A DNA stretch of 64,000 bases from Niabella sp. (GCF_030150205.1 NZ_JASLGT010000010.1:34512-98511); one strand, 5' to 3'; counted from the stretch's first letter, positions 26,267-36,356 are shown. The notes: generated by a model not told the origin, from the sequence alone. Translations and numbers: made by a program.

Positions 26267-26814
26267 TGAACTGGAAGACGCTCGCTTCTGAATATTTATT
26301 TAAAGACCTTTGGTTTACCGTTCGTAAAGACCGGTGCGAAACACCCCAGGGAAAGATCGTGGACCCCTATTATGTGTATGAATTTCCTACCTGGGTAACG
26401 GCCTTTGCACTTACAGCGGATAACCAGGTATTGCTGGAAATGCAATACAGGCATGGGATTGGTGAAACCCATTACGAGATTCCCGGCGGTTGTGTAGATG
26501 ATACGGATGCAAGTCTTGAAGCGGCGATTAAAAGAGAGTTGAAAGAAGAAACCGGCTACGAATTTTCGAATTATGAATACCTGGGTAAAACCTGTGCAAA
26601 TCCCTCCACGAATAATAACTGGATGCATATGTTCTTAGCCACAGGCGGAAGAAAGACGGGGGAGCAGGAGCTGGACGCCAATGAAGAAATTCATGTGGAA
26701 CTGGTGCCTATGGAACGTTTTAAAGAAATGTTCCGGAATAACCAGTTCATTCAATCGATGCACGTAACCTGCATGTTATATGCCTTGCAGCGTTTAGGTG
26801 AATTAAAAGTCTGA
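26257..26814 (+). CDS. NUDIX hydrolase
   Basis: Hydrolyses nucleoside diphosphate-linked compounds; exact substrate unknown. The Nudix box is present as PGGCVDDTDASLEAAIKREL followed by KEETGYEF, with the catalytic REL...EE residues. The first Glu of the canonical box is replaced by Asp and the spacing is one or two longer. The protein is 186 aa from the ATG at 26257. An earlier in-frame start would lie deep inside the preceding gene. It overlaps that gene and is followed 9 nt later by pdxH, so yfiT-nudix-pdxH form one operon. Confidence 0.88.
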   Translation: MAMMNWKTLASEYLFKDLWFTVRKDRCETPQGKIVDPYYVYEFPTWVTAFALTADNQVLLEMQYRHGIGETHYEIPGGCVDDTDASLEAAIKRELKEETGYEFSNYEYLGKTCANPSTNNNWMHMFLATGGRKTGEQELDANEEIHVELVPMERFKEMFRNNQFIQSMHVTCMLYALQRLGELKV

Positions 26815-26823
26815 CAAAAAACG

Positions 26824-27399
26824 ATGGATCCGCTGGAACTGTTTGATAACTGGTACCGTGAAGAAAAAATGGCTTCCGGAGCTGCGCTTCCTGGAGCCTG
26901 TTGCTTCACCACATTGGGTCTTGATGGCTTTCCCAACAGCCGTTTCGTTTCGCTGAAGGAGGTGAAAGAGAACTGTTTTATTATTACGGGTTCAACAGCT
27001 GCGCGAAAGGGACAGGAGATAGCTGCGCACTCAAAAGTGGCGCTGGCGTTTTGGTGGCCGGTTACCGGAAAGCAGGTGCGGATCCAGGGTATTGCAACAC
27101 CTGTTTCCGCAGCAGCTGCAGATCGGTACTTTGCCGAGCGGGACCGGGCGGCCAGGGTAGTATCGGCGCTTTGTGAGCAGGGAAAACCGGTAGCTGATTA
27201 TGATCAGATGCTGGAACAGTTCCAGTATTTATTGGAGCATCAGCGTGATGTGGGTGATGAGCGTCCGGCAAATTGGGGCGGGTATGCGATTGCTCCGGTG
27301 CGGATAGAGCTAATGGTTTTTTCAGAGACCCGTTTGCATGAACGCAATTATTTTGAACAGCAGGATGGCCGGTGGGTACATCAAAAATTGCAGCCTTAA
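26824..27399 (+). CDS. pdxH: Pyridoxamine 5'-phosphate oxidase
   Basis: FMN enzyme that makes pyridoxal phosphate in the last step of B6 synthesis or salvage. NSRFVSLKEVKENCFIITG, VALAFWWPVTGKQVRIQG and RPANWGGYAIAPVRIELMVF match the FMN and substrate site. RLHERNYF near the C-terminus carries the Arg-x-His substrate residues. At 191 aa it is shorter than the E. coli protein, lacking the disordered N-terminal region. It sits in the YfiT-NUDIX-pdxH operon; the efflux pump gene starts shortly downstream. Confidence 0.94.
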   Translation: MDPLELFDNWYREEKMASGAALPGACCFTTLGLDGFPNSRFVSLKEVKENCFIITGSTAARKGQEIAAHSKVALAFWWPVTGKQVRIQGIATPVSAAAADRYFAERDRAARVVSALCEQGKPVADYDQMLEQFQYLLEHQRDVGDERPANWGGYAIAPVRIELMVFSETRLHERNYFEQQDGRWVHQKLQP

Positions 27400-27431
27400 G
27401 AAACGTTTCACAGCACATAAAACTGTATGTT

Positions 27432-28883
27432 TTGGAAACAGAGAATGCACCCGTTGTTTATCGTTATCTGCCCTGGATTGCGGCCCTCGCGATCTTTATG
27501 CAATCGCTGGATGGTACGATTCTGAATACTGCCCTGCCTTCTATTGCTGCGGACTTACACCGCTCGCCTTTAAGCATGCAGTCGATCATTGTCAGCTATG
27601 TACTCATCCTGGCCTTGCTGATTCCGCTGAGCGGATGGATGTCGGATCGTTTTGGTTCGCGGAAAATTTTTATCTGGGCGGTGGGGTTATTTACTCTTGG
27701 TTCGTTGCTCAGTGCGCTTTCTACCAGTTTGGCGGCACTGATCCTTTCCCGGGTAGTGCAGGCCATTGGCGGCTCTATGATGGTGCCGGTTGCAAGGTTG
27801 GCAATCCTCTATACCTATTCAAAAGACAAACTGCTGGGCGTTATCAATTTTATAACCATCCCCGGGTTGGTAGGACCCATTATCGGACCAACACTTGGTG
27901 GCTGGCTGGTGGATGTAGCCAGCTGGCATTGGATTTTTTTGATCAACATCCCGGTTGGAATCGCCGGTATGGCCTTTGCCCGGAGGGTGATGCCCAACTA
28001 TATTTACCGGGGCAAACCCTTTGATACGCTGGGGATGCTGCTTTTTGGAGGTTCCCTGGTTTGTATAACGGTGGCCATAGAACTGGGTTCGGAAAAGCTG
28101 GTAGAAGGATGGTACCTGTTAGGTGTTGCCCTGCTTGGTGTAGTACTGATGCAAGCCTATTATACGCATTTTAAGAAACAGCAATTTCCGCTGATCGATC
28201 TGCATCTGATCCGGATCCGGACATTGCGCATTGGTGTTTTTGGAAATTTGCTCACCCGCCTGGGCATTGGCGGTATGCCCTTGCTGCTGCCGCTTTTTTT
28301 TCAGGTAGGATTCGGACATACGGCCATGGTATCGGGTATGATGCTGATTCCCTCTGCCATCACCACTATTATGGTGAAGCCCTGGGTAGTACCTATTGTG
28401 CGGCGCTTTGGTTATAAAAAAACACTGATTGTAAACACCATGCTGATTGCTATGGTAATTATGCTTTTTTCGATTCCGAATGCGCAAACTCCGTTACCAT
28501 TGTTGATTCCTTACCTGGTATTATTCGGTGCTGTAAATTCCATTCAAATGGCTACAATGAATACACTTGCATTATCTGATCTGAATAATGAAAATGCCAG
28601 TATGGGCAATAGCCTGCTGCTGGTGATGCAGCAATTGTCTATTAGCCTCGGGGTATCGGTGGGCGCTTATCTTTTATCAAAATATGGAAGTGCTTCCTGG
28701 ATCCGGAAAGGAGATTCGGTTACTGTGTTTAAATATACATTTATGACAATGGGAGCGGTTACCGCATTGGCCGGGCTGATCTTTTTCCGGCTAAAGGCTA
28801 CCGATGGCAGTACACTGGCTGGGCGTGGTACGGAGGCGCCTGACGGAAATACCGTCGAAAAACCGGTAACCCCGGAAGCTTAG
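27432..28883 (+). CDS. MFS drug efflux pump, DHA2 (EmrB/QacA) family
   Basis: Inner-membrane proton-driven exporter with 14 predicted helices. MQSLDGTILNTALPSIAADL is the DHA2 helix-1 motif D, and GWMSDRFGSRKIF is motif A. RVVQAIGGSMMVPVARL matches helix 4, and GPIIGPTLGGWLVD is motif C of drug exporters. The frame is open from a GTG inside pdxH at 27372, but the TTG at 27432 (LETENAPVVYRYLPW) avoids the overlap and is a normal MFS start. It may be read through from pdxH. No adaptor or TolC partner is adjacent. Confidence 0.88.
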   Translation: METENAPVVYRYLPWIAALAIFMQSLDGTILNTALPSIAADLHRSPLSMQSIIVSYVLILALLIPLSGWMSDRFGSRKIFIWAVGLFTLGSLLSALSTSLAALILSRVVQAIGGSMMVPVARLAILYTYSKDKLLGVINFITIPGLVGPIIGPTLGGWLVDVASWHWIFLINIPVGIAGMAFARRVMPNYIYRGKPFDTLGMLLFGGSLVCITVAIELGSEKLVEGWYLLGVALLGVVLMQAYYTHFKKQQFPLIDLHLIRIRTLRIGVFGNLLTRLGIGGMPLLLPLFFQVGFGHTAMVSGMMLIPSAITTIMVKPWVVPIVRRFGYKKTLIVNTMLIAMVIMLFSIPNAQTPLPLLIPYLVLFGAVNSIQMATMNTLALSDLNNENASMGNSLLLVMQQLSISLGVSVGAYLLSKYGSASWIRKGDSVTVFKYTFMTMGAVTALAGLIFFRLKATDGSTLAGRGTEAPDGNTVEKPVTPEA

Positions 28884-28964
28884 TAAAAAACGATTTGTAA
28901 CTATATTTCAGGAATCAATAAAATCTTCTTTGGTTAGTGCTATCCTATAAGCACCTGCAAGCTT

Positions 28965-28996
28965 AAATAAGAAACGCCCCGTTTCCGGAGCGTTCT
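28965..28996 (-). terminator. Terminator after carA
   Basis: On the minus strand GAACGCTCC pairs with GGGGCGTTTC around GGAAAC, followed by TTATTT. It begins a few nucleotides past the carA stop. Confidence 0.6.
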
Positions 28997-29000
28997 CGTT

Positions 29001-30110
29001 TTAATTATTTTTAGATTGTTTGATCAGGTTGATAAAATCATCAAACAGGTACCGGGAATCATATGGACCGGGTGTGCTTTCGGGGTGGTATTGAACCGAA
29101 AAAGCCGGTTTGCCTTTGATCCGGATGCCTTCGATGGACTGATCATTCAGGTTTACATGTGTGATTTCTACCAGTTCGGAAGCCTTTACAGACTCCGGAT
29201 CTACTCCAAATCCGTGATTTTGAGTAGTGATTTCAGATTTGCCCGTTACCAGGTTTTTTACCGGGTGATTCAGCCCGCGGTGGCCATGGTGCATTTTAAA
29301 AGTAGCGATACCATTGGCCAATGCCAGCAGCTGGTGTCCCAGGCAGATACCAAACATTGGTTTGCCTTCATTCAGGATCTCTTTCAGCTGCTCTACGGCG
29401 TAGTCCATAGCCGCCGGGTCGCCGGGACCATTCGAAATAAAATACCCGTCTGGATTAAATGCCTTTACTTCTGCCAACGGTGTTTTGGCTGGAAATACCT
29501 TTACAAAAGCACCACGATCGGTCATGCATTTGATGATATTGCGCTTGATCCCGTAGTCCATTACGGCAATGCGGATTGCTGCCTGAGGGTCGCCGGATTC
29601 ATAAACTTCCGGAGTGCTAACCTTTGAAGCCAGTTCCAGCCCGTCCATTGAAGGTACTTCAGCAAGCCGCTTTTTTAATACTTCCACGTCAAAGATCTCG
29701 GAAGAAATGATACAGTTCATAGCCCCCTTGGTACGCACATGTGCCACCAGGGCCCTGGTATCCACATCATGAATTGAAACAATATTGTTTTGTTTCAGGT
29801 ATGCATCCAGTGAGCCGCCGGCCCGCTTACGGGAATAATTTTCATTCAGATTCTTGGCGATCACCCCCAGGATCTTTACACTGTCCGATTCTACATCTTC
29901 ATCGATCACCCCATAATTTCCCACGTGTACGGCATTCATGATCACGATCTGGCCGTAGTAACTGGGGTCGGTAAACACTTCCTGGTATCCGGTCATACCG
30001 GTATTAAAGCAGATTTCACCGGTGGTGGTGCCGATAGCGCCAAAGGCCTTACCACTGCAGATGGTTCCATCTTCTAATAATAAAATTGCTGGAGATTGAT
30101 TATCAGACAT
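29001..30110 (-). CDS. carA: Carbamoyl-phosphate synthase small (glutaminase) subunit
   Basis: Hydrolyses glutamine and channels ammonia to CarB for arginine and pyrimidine synthesis. The N-terminal domain has LEDGTICSGKAFGAIGTTTG. The class-I glutaminase domain carries FGICLGHQLLALA with the nucleophile Cys, and AFSVQYHPESTPGP with the His-Glu pair, so the triad is intact. Length 369 aa is usual. carB is not adjacent. A TATCTTCG box lies in the upstream AT-rich region at about 30149-30156. Confidence 0.96.
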   Translation of the reverse strand: MSDNQSPAILLLEDGTICSGKAFGAIGTTTGEICFNTGMTGYQEVFTDPSYYGQIVIMNAVHVGNYGVIDEDVESDSVKILGVIAKNLNENYSRKRAGGSLDAYLKQNNIVSIHDVDTRALVAHVRTKGAMNCIISSEIFDVEVLKKRLAEVPSMDGLELASKVSTPEVYESGDPQAAIRIAVMDYGIKRNIIKCMTDRGAFVKVFPAKTPLAEVKAFNPDGYFISNGPGDPAAMDYAVEQLKEILNEGKPMFGICLGHQLLALANGIATFKMHHGHRGLNHPVKNLVTGKSEITTQNHGFGVDPESVKASELVEITHVNLNDQSIEGIRIKGKPAFSVQYHPESTPGPYDSRYLFDDFINLIKQSKNN

Positions 30111-30185
30111 TTATATTTATTATAAATTTAAAAAATCACGCGAAGATAAAAGAAAATTTCTGATTTTGAATGTATAATTTTCAAT

Positions 30186-30986
30186 TTATAATCCCTTTTC
30201 CATGGCATCCTGTTTCATCCGGGCGGCCAGATCCGATCCCAGGTATTTTTCAATGGCGTTGTGTACCCAATAGATCACCGGCGTCATCACGATTGCTACA
30301 ATGAACTTATAAATATAGTTACCTACACAAATACTGAGCACGAGCACCAAACTCCAGGGCTCACCCTGGTTGGAAGAAACCCGGGGACCGATATAAAATG
30401 CAATAAAAAGCACCAGGAAGCTGTCTACTAACTGGGAAATCAGGGTGGAGCCGGTAGCTCGAAGCCAGATAGCTTTTTCACCCGTAACTTTTTTGATACG
30501 GTGAAAGACCGCCACGTCCAGGATCTGTCCCAGTAAAAAAGCACTGAGCGATCCGATAATGATCCAGGACCCCTGTCCCAGCATTACCCGGTAGGCATGA
30601 TCGGCATTGGGTACATTATTTTTAGTAAAGTTGGAAACCCAAAAATCGGCCGGTGTAAGAAAAATGGCGCCCTGGAACATCAGGAAGGTATAACCGATCA
30701 GCCCCGCGGCGAGGAAGGAAAGAAAACGGACCCCCTTCATGCCGTAGTATTCATTAATAATATCCGTCATAATAAATACAACCGGCCATAGCAGTACGCC
30801 TGCCGTTAGATTAAAGGAGAAGGCATTGCCAAACAGGTTCAGGTTAAAGGGGGAAACACCGATCGTTTTTTCGAGGGAGAAGATTTTAACCCCGATCACT
30901 TCGGCGATAATGGCATTGGCAACAAAAAAACATCCCAGCAGTATAAAAAGCCGGGTTGGTTTATTTTTGGTAATTGTATGAATCAT
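30186..30986 (-). CDS. Queuosine precursor transporter (YhhQ/VUT family)
   Basis: Six-helix membrane protein of the DUF165/VUT family that imports 7-deazaguanine queuosine precursors. AGVLLWPVVFIMTDIINEYYG is the key family block (shown here to its start), followed by AFLLGQILDVAVFHRIKK and a C-terminal IVAIVMTPVIYWVHN. Length 266 aa fits. The ATG overlaps the stop of the small upstream membrane gene (TAATG), so translation is coupled. I saw no preQ1-type structure in the leader, though this is not easily excluded by eye. Confidence 0.9.
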   Translation of the reverse strand: MIHTITKNKPTRLFILLGCFFVANAIIAEVIGVKIFSLEKTIGVSPFNLNLFGNAFSFNLTAGVLLWPVVFIMTDIINEYYGMKGVRFLSFLAAGLIGYTFLMFQGAIFLTPADFWVSNFTKNNVPNADHAYRVMLGQGSWIIIGSLSAFLLGQILDVAVFHRIKKVTGEKAIWLRATGSTLISQLVDSFLVLFIAFYIGPRVSSNQGEPWSLVLVLSICVGNYIYKFIVAIVMTPVIYWVHNAIEKYLGSDLAARMKQDAMEKGL

Positions 30987-31270
30987 TAAATAAGGAATAT
31001 ATAGACAAAAATAAGCAGGAGGGAAGCCACATTAAAAAGAATTAACCACCGGGGCACAATGGTACCGGGTTTTTTACCCGCGATCCAGCAGATGAGGTAG
31101 ATCAGGTTGATTAATGGAATGACGATCATTCCCAGTACATACCCCGAGGTGATGATGGCGCTGCTGATCGTTTCCCCTTTGTTCCATTCATTATAAAGGA
31201 GTGAAAGTGCCAGGATCACCATGATACCGCATAAAAACGCCACTCTTGACAAAAATATTAACCAACGCAT
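30986..31270 (-). CDS. Small three-helix membrane protein upstream of the YhhQ-like gene
   Basis: Unrecognised 94-residue protein with three hydrophobic helices (residues about 5-24, 37-66 and 74-93) and short basic loops. It is translationally coupled to the queuosine-precursor transporter through a TAATG overlap, which suggests they are needed together. A TATATTTG -7 box lies 35 nt upstream. Nothing in the sequence indicates a substrate. Confidence 0.65.
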   Translation of the reverse strand: MRWLIFLSRVAFLCGIMVILALSLLYNEWNKGETISSAIITSGYVLGMIVIPLINLIYLICWIAGKKPGTIVPRWLILFNVASLLLIFVYIFLI

Positions 31271-31304
31271 AAGCTGATTTCTTATAAAATAGCATTATTT
31301 TGCC

Positions 31305-31312
31305 CAAATATA
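31305..31312 (-). promoter_or_regulatory. Candidate -7 box (TATATTTG) for the small-membrane-protein/YhhQ operon
   Basis: Exact TAnnTTTG match, 35 nt upstream of the first gene of the pair. Confidence 0.45.
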
Positions 31313-31399
31313 TGCCAGGTTTTTGGTTTATCATCATGGTATACAGCTTCATAGTAAAACGGGTAAGCCACAAACATCTGCTAATAAACAAGGGTAGAA

Positions 31400-33901
31400 A
31401 TGAAAAATAATTGGGTAAAAAAAGTTGTTCCGCATGTGATTGCCATTGTCATCTTTGCTGTGGTATCACTTGTTTTCTGTAAGCCGGTTCTGGAAGGCAA
31501 TGTGCTGAACCAGCATGATATTGTAGGCTGGAAAGGCGCCGCTCAAAACGCCTTGGATGTAAAAGCAAAAACCGGGAAGGCTCCCCTTTGGAATACGGCC
31601 TTGTTTAGCGGAATGCCCAATTACCAGATCTACATGGAGGGGAAGTCTGTACTGCCTAATCTTACAAAGATCTTTGGTTTGGGGTTGCCCAATCCTGCAA
31701 ATTTCCTGTTCATTGCCTGCATCTGTTTTTATATCCTGGCCCTGGCCATGAGATTGAACCCGCTGACGGCTGTTTTAGGTGCATTGGCCTACGGGTTCGC
31801 TACCTATAACCCGGTAATCCTTCAGGTTGGACATGAAACCAAGATGTATGCGATCGGCTTTATGCCGTTGTTGCTGGCCGGCCTGCTGCTGATCTTTAAC
31901 AAGCGGTATTGGATCGGACTGGCCGTGGCTACATTGGGCGCTTACCAGGAACTGATGTCGAACCATCCGCAGATCAACTATTACTTTTTCATCATCGCTG
32001 CGTTTGTGACAATCTTTTACCTGGTGAAATGGATCCGTCAGAAGGACTTTAAACACATCGGCATCGCTGTGGTACTGAGCGGGATCGCCGCCCTGGTGGG
32101 ACTGGGCGCTTATTACCTGAGCTATGCCACCACCAAAGAGTATACGGAGTTTACCATGCGTGGCGGAAAAGCGGTAGAGATAAAAGGAGACAAGGTAATC
32201 AACACCAAAACCTCCGGACTGGATGAGGACTATGCTTTCTCTTATAGTATGCGGATGCAGGAACCCCTGGTGTTGTTAATGCCAAAAGCAGTAGGAGGGG
32301 CCAGCATCGGAGATGGGACAACAGTGATCGGGGAAGAGTCTAAGGTGATTGAAAAATTGTCGGAGCAAGGCGTGCCGGCTCAAACCGCTGCGCAGCTGGC
32401 CAATTTGCCCATTTATTGGGGGGGAATGATCAACGCAACTGAAGTAGGTACAAATGGCCCACCTTATGTTGGAGCTATTATCTGTTTGTTGGCGCTGATC
32501 GGTTTTGTGATCGTAAAGGGACCGTTAAAATGGGGCCTTTTGGCTGCAACGGTAATGGGCATTATCATGAGTTGGGGAAGCTTTTTCCCGGGAGTAAATT
32601 TGTTCCTGTTACATAACCTGCCTTTGTATAATAAGTTCAGGGCGCCTTCCATGGCCCTGGTCATTCCACAACTAACGCTTGCTGTAATGGCTGTTATTAC
32701 GGTGCAAAAACTGTTTTTTTCAGTGGATGGAAAGGACGTTTTAAAACAGCATTTCAAACAGATCCTGTATGTTATGGGAGGACTGGCAGGGCTGATCATT
32801 TTGATATACCTGGGACAAAGCTATACTCCAGGCCTGGCGGAAACCATGCTTACCGGTGGTGGTTTTGATAAATCAAATCCCAGCCTGTACCCTGCAGTAT
32901 TAGCAGGCCTGAAGGCCGACCGGCAGTCCCTGTTTGGCGGTCAATTGTTACGCACAGTGGCATTTATGGCACTGCTGCTGGGCGTTCTTTATTTCTATCT
33001 TAAAAATACACTGAAGCCGGCTATCGCAACGGTTATTTTAGGGCTTGTTGTTTTTATAGATCTCTGGTCGGTTGATAAGAAATACCTGCCGGATGAAATG
33101 TATGTTCCCAAGGAAAGTGGAGATACAATGGCGTTTGCAAAAACGCCGGCCGATGAGCAGATCCTCCAGGATAAAGACCCACATTTCCGGGTGCTGAATT
33201 TTGCCGAAGGAATGGGGAATCATACATCCTATTATCATCGTTCTGTATTGGGCTATCATGCTGCCAAACTGCGCATTTACCAGGATGTGATAGAACGTTA
33301 TCTCAGCAGTGGTCAGCCATCGCAGGAATTGTTGAATGCATTGGATACAAAATATATCATTACCCAGAACCAGCAGGGACAATTGGCTACCATTCCCAAT
33401 CCTGATGCGTATGGTGCCGCCTGGTTTGTAAAAGGGCTGAAACCGGAAGCAGATGCAGCGAGTGAACTGCAGGCAGTTGGCAGCACGCACCTGAAAGACA
33501 CAGCGGTGGTACCACAGGCAGCGGTAGCTACCATCGGAGCGGTGCAGGCCGATACCACTGCCCGCATCTCACTTACAAAGTATACCAATGATGAAATTGA
33601 GTATACAACCACCAGTAATACACCCCAGTTTGCTGTTTTCAGCGAAGTATATTACCCTGCCGGCTGGAAGGCAACCATTGATGGAAAAGAAACAGCGATC
33701 GTCAAAACCAATTATTTTATGCGTGGTATCACAGTTCCCGCAGGAAAACATATGGTAAAGCTGGCGTTTGAACCGCAAACCGTTAAAAAGGGGATCACTA
33801 TTTCATATATCAGTTCCATCCTGGTGGTAATACTGGTGCTGGGCGGTTTTGGAATGCAATGGTGGGTGGACCATAAAACGAAAAATACAACAGCGGCTTG
33901 A
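31400..33901 (+). CDS. YfhO-family large membrane protein
   Basis: An 833-residue multi-pass membrane protein with about 11-12 helices and a large extracytoplasmic C-terminal domain. Family features include FCKPVLEGNVLNQHDIVGW, then FSGMPNYQIYMEG near the start, and the ending SEVYYPAGWKATIDGKET, typical of YfhO. YfhO proteins are GT-C-like; some are linked to glycosylation of cell-wall polymers, though activity here is unproven. Its stop TGA overlaps the TTG start of the next glycosyltransferase, tying it to surface-glycan synthesis. Confidence 0.85.
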   Translation: MKNNWVKKVVPHVIAIVIFAVVSLVFCKPVLEGNVLNQHDIVGWKGAAQNALDVKAKTGKAPLWNTALFSGMPNYQIYMEGKSVLPNLTKIFGLGLPNPANFLFIACICFYILALAMRLNPLTAVLGALAYGFATYNPVILQVGHETKMYAIGFMPLLLAGLLLIFNKRYWIGLAVATLGAYQELMSNHPQINYYFFIIAAFVTIFYLVKWIRQKDFKHIGIAVVLSGIAALVGLGAYYLSYATTKEYTEFTMRGGKAVEIKGDKVINTKTSGLDEDYAFSYSMRMQEPLVLLMPKAVGGASIGDGTTVIGEESKVIEKLSEQGVPAQTAAQLANLPIYWGGMINATEVGTNGPPYVGAIICLLALIGFVIVKGPLKWGLLAATVMGIIMSWGSFFPGVNLFLLHNLPLYNKFRAPSMALVIPQLTLAVMAVITVQKLFFSVDGKDVLKQHFKQILYVMGGLAGLIILIYLGQSYTPGLAETMLTGGGFDKSNPSLYPAVLAGLKADRQSLFGGQLLRTVAFMALLLGVLYFYLKNTLKPAIATVILGLVVFIDLWSVDKKYLPDEMYVPKESGDTMAFAKTPADEQILQDKDPHFRVLNFAEGMGNHTSYYHRSVLGYHAAKLRIYQDVIERYLSSGQPSQELLNALDTKYIITQNQQGQLATIPNPDAYGAAWFVKGLKPEADAASELQAVGSTHLKDTAVVPQAAVATIGAVQADTTARISLTKYTNDEIEYTTTSNTPQFAVFSEVYYPAGWKATIDGKETAIVKTNYFMRGITVPAGKHMVKLAFEPQTVKKGITISYISSILVVILVLGGFGMQWWVDHKTKNTTAA

Positions 33902-35034
33902 TAAAGATAGCTTCCTTGGTTCCGTATAAGATCGTTCCTCCGGTAACAGGTGGGGAAAAGGGGGTCTACTATTTTTTAAAAAACCTTGCTGCATATGGAA
34001 CACTGACCTGTTTAACCGTTACGGAAAATGAGCAACTGGGAGCACTATGTAGTACGATTCCTTTGTTGGGAAGCAGCCGGAATAAATTCCGCTACATAAA
34101 TCCGCTGCTTTTTTTCAAGATGCGGCGTTTTCTAAAAGAACAGGAGATCCGTTACCTGATACTGGAACATCCGTATTTTGGATGGCTGGGGATGCTGTTG
34201 CAGCGGCTGGTCGGTGTAAAGATTATTGTACACTCTCACAATATCGAAGCGTTGCGTTTCAGGGATCTGAAAAAAAAGTGGTGGAAGTGGCTGTTTCGCT
34301 ATGAAAAGAAAGTACATCAAGTGGCGAACCTGAGCTTTTTTATTTCTGAGGAAGATCGCAGCTTTGCATTGCAGCAATATCAGTTGTTGCCGGAAAAATG
34401 TATCGTTTTGCCCTATGGCATCGAACTTACACATATTGCTGCGGAAACAAAACGGGAGGCTAAGCGCATTTTGTGCAATGAATTGGGCATTGACATAAAT
34501 ACGCGTCTGATTCTTTTTAATGGAACGCTCAATTACCCTCCTAACCTGGATGCCGTAATCATTATTTTGCGATCCATCAATCCGCTCCTAAGACAACAAT
34601 ACTCAAAACCCTATAAGATCCTCATCTGCGGGAAGGGCCTTCCTGACGCACTTATACCGGAAGTGAAAGAACAGGAAAAAAAGGATATCCTGTACCGGGG
34701 ATTTGTGGAAGATATTCAGCTTTATTTTTCAGCGGCGGATCTTTTTCTTAACCCGGTGGCAGAAGGCGGGGGAATAAAAACCAAGCTTGTTGAAGCATTG
34801 GGTAGCAATACGCCTGCAGTATCGTATGAAAAAGGGGCTTTTGGTATTCCGGAAGCGCTGGCCGGAACGCATCTAAGGGTGGTTCCTGACAGGGATGATG
34901 AACAATTCGTGAGGGAAATGGTTTCAGTGCTTGAGATACAAAACAGCGCGATACCGGAGGCATTTTATGATTATTTCCGCTGGGACAAAATTGCGCAGCG
35001 GGCGATCGAAGCAATTGAAAAGATAAAGGTTTGA
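33898..35034 (+). CDS. GT4-like glycosyltransferase
   Basis: Glycosyltransferase with a GT-B fold. The N-terminal acceptor half begins IKIASLVPYKIVPPVTGGEKG. The C-terminal donor half includes LFNGTLNYPPNLDAV, then DLFLNPVAEGGGIKTKLVEA, where the acidic residue and Gly-rich loop bind the sugar nucleotide. The start is TTG overlapping the YfhO stop (TTGA), so the two are translated together. Donor and acceptor cannot be read from sequence. Confidence 0.85.
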   Translation: MIKIASLVPYKIVPPVTGGEKGVYYFLKNLAAYGTLTCLTVTENEQLGALCSTIPLLGSSRNKFRYINPLLFFKMRRFLKEQEIRYLILEHPYFGWLGMLLQRLVGVKIIVHSHNIEALRFRDLKKKWWKWLFRYEKKVHQVANLSFFISEEDRSFALQQYQLLPEKCIVLPYGIELTHIAAETKREAKRILCNELGIDINTRLILFNGTLNYPPNLDAVIIILRSINPLLRQQYSKPYKILICGKGLPDALIPEVKEQEKKDILYRGFVEDIQLYFSAADLFLNPVAEGGGIKTKLVEALGSNTPAVSYEKGAFGIPEALAGTHLRVVPDRDDEQFVREMVSVLEIQNSAIPEAFYDYFRWDKIAQRAIEAIEKIKV

Positions 35035-35176
35035 TCATTGGAAATAGCATAATCACAAGGTGAGTTCCAGCTTAAAGCGTAGCGCAATTTGTGGTGTTAC
35101 AGTGAACAGAATTACAGTTTCGGTAATAACCAATATGCGATAATTGTATATGGCCTTTTTACTTTATTATTAGCGC

Positions 35177-36313
35177 TTAATTTTTCTTATTTTTTAAAAT
35201 GCTCATAATGCTTGTGTAGAGCTGTAAACTGCTTTGATCCCAGTTAAATGCAGTTTTGCGCAGGTACCCTTTTTCAACGAAAGCGGTTCTATACGTTCTA
35301 TCTGTATCTATGCGTGCCATAGCAGTGGCTATTTCTTCTACGTTAAACGGATTTACCAGCAGCGCTGCTTCCCCGGCCACTTCAGGCATGGAGGTCGTAT
35401 TAGAGCAGATCACCGGCACACCAGCCTGGAAACCCTCAATGATTGGTAATCCGAATCCTTCAAATGTAGGAACAAATACAAGCCCCTGACTGGCCGCAAG
35501 GAGTTGGCTCAGTTCTGCGTCATTAACCCTCCCTGTAAAGAGGATATCTGTCTTGTGCTGCAGGGATTGAAGAACGTTTTGCAAGGCCTCCGTTTTCCAT
35601 TGAAGGTTACCTGCAAGGATTAATTTTGTACGGCTGCCCGTTGTATTTTTGAATATTTCGAACGCCGCTAAAAGGCGAGGAATGTTTTTACGAGGATGCA
35701 TGGAGCCTACAAAGAAAAAGTAGGGGAACCCGTTAGAATACGTGTCTCTTACAACCTGAATTTCATTCGTTGTCAGCGGATGGAAAATATTTTTTGCTCC
35801 CAGGTACATCACGTCGATCTTTTCCGGATCGATATGATAGCGTGTTACAATATCTTTTTTAGTATACTCAGATACTGCAACAATACGGGTAGCCTTTTGG
35901 GCAAATCGTTTAAAAAAGAAACGGTAATACAGCCGGTTTCGTAACAAAAGATCTTTGGGGTTATGTTCGAAGTTAAGATCATGAATAACGGAGATCTGTT
36001 TGGAGTTTGCGCGCAGGCTGATCATTCCATCCATGCCTATAAATAGATCTGTATTGTTTCTTTTTAAGAAAGCGGGCAGTTGCACCTCCAGGTAAAGCAT
36101 GTATAGCAGGGGATGGCGATACGGGGGAAATATATAGTGTTTCCGGGCATTGGGGAAATCAAAATAGGTTCCGTCAAAGTTTTTATCACACAGCAACTGA
36201 AAGTGGATTTCCGGATGCTGCCGGATGAGCCTTGAGATGGTTTCGATAATAACGTTTCCGATACCATCTATATTTTTATTCCGGAGATTCCAGCAATTAA
36301 CAGCAATATTCAT
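35177..36313 (-). CDS. GT4 glycosyltransferase (mannosyltransferase-like)
   Basis: GT-B glycosyltransferase of 378 residues. FFFVGSMHPRKNIPRLLAAF is the linker/donor motif of this group. The donor site is VPTFEGFGLPIIEGFQAG followed by SNTTSMPEVAGEAALLVNP. There is no signal peptide or membrane helix. It is the most downstream gene of the leftward glycan cluster that runs from rfbF at 41965; gaps of 43 and 178 nt precede it and its neighbour. Confidence 0.88.
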   Translation of the reverse strand: MNIAVNCWNLRNKNIDGIGNVIIETISRLIRQHPEIHFQLLCDKNFDGTYFDFPNARKHYIFPPYRHPLLYMLYLEVQLPAFLKRNNTDLFIGMDGMISLRANSKQISVIHDLNFEHNPKDLLLRNRLYYRFFFKRFAQKATRIVAVSEYTKKDIVTRYHIDPEKIDVMYLGAKNIFHPLTTNEIQVVRDTYSNGFPYFFFVGSMHPRKNIPRLLAAFEIFKNTTGSRTKLILAGNLQWKTEALQNVLQSLQHKTDILFTGRVNDAELSQLLAASQGLVFVPTFEGFGLPIIEGFQAGVPVICSNTTSMPEVAGEAALLVNPFNVEEIATAMARIDTDRTYRTAFVEKGYLRKTAFNWDQSSLQLYTSIMSILKNKKN

Positions 36314-36356
36314 ATGTCAAAAATACAGATCCTGAGCCAGGCGTTTCATTTTCCTT

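Noticed and set aside
31271..31400. preQ1 riboswitch before the queuosine-precursor transporter operon
   Set aside because: No C-rich loop and A-rich tail arrangement could be seen; the region is AT-rich with only a -7 box.
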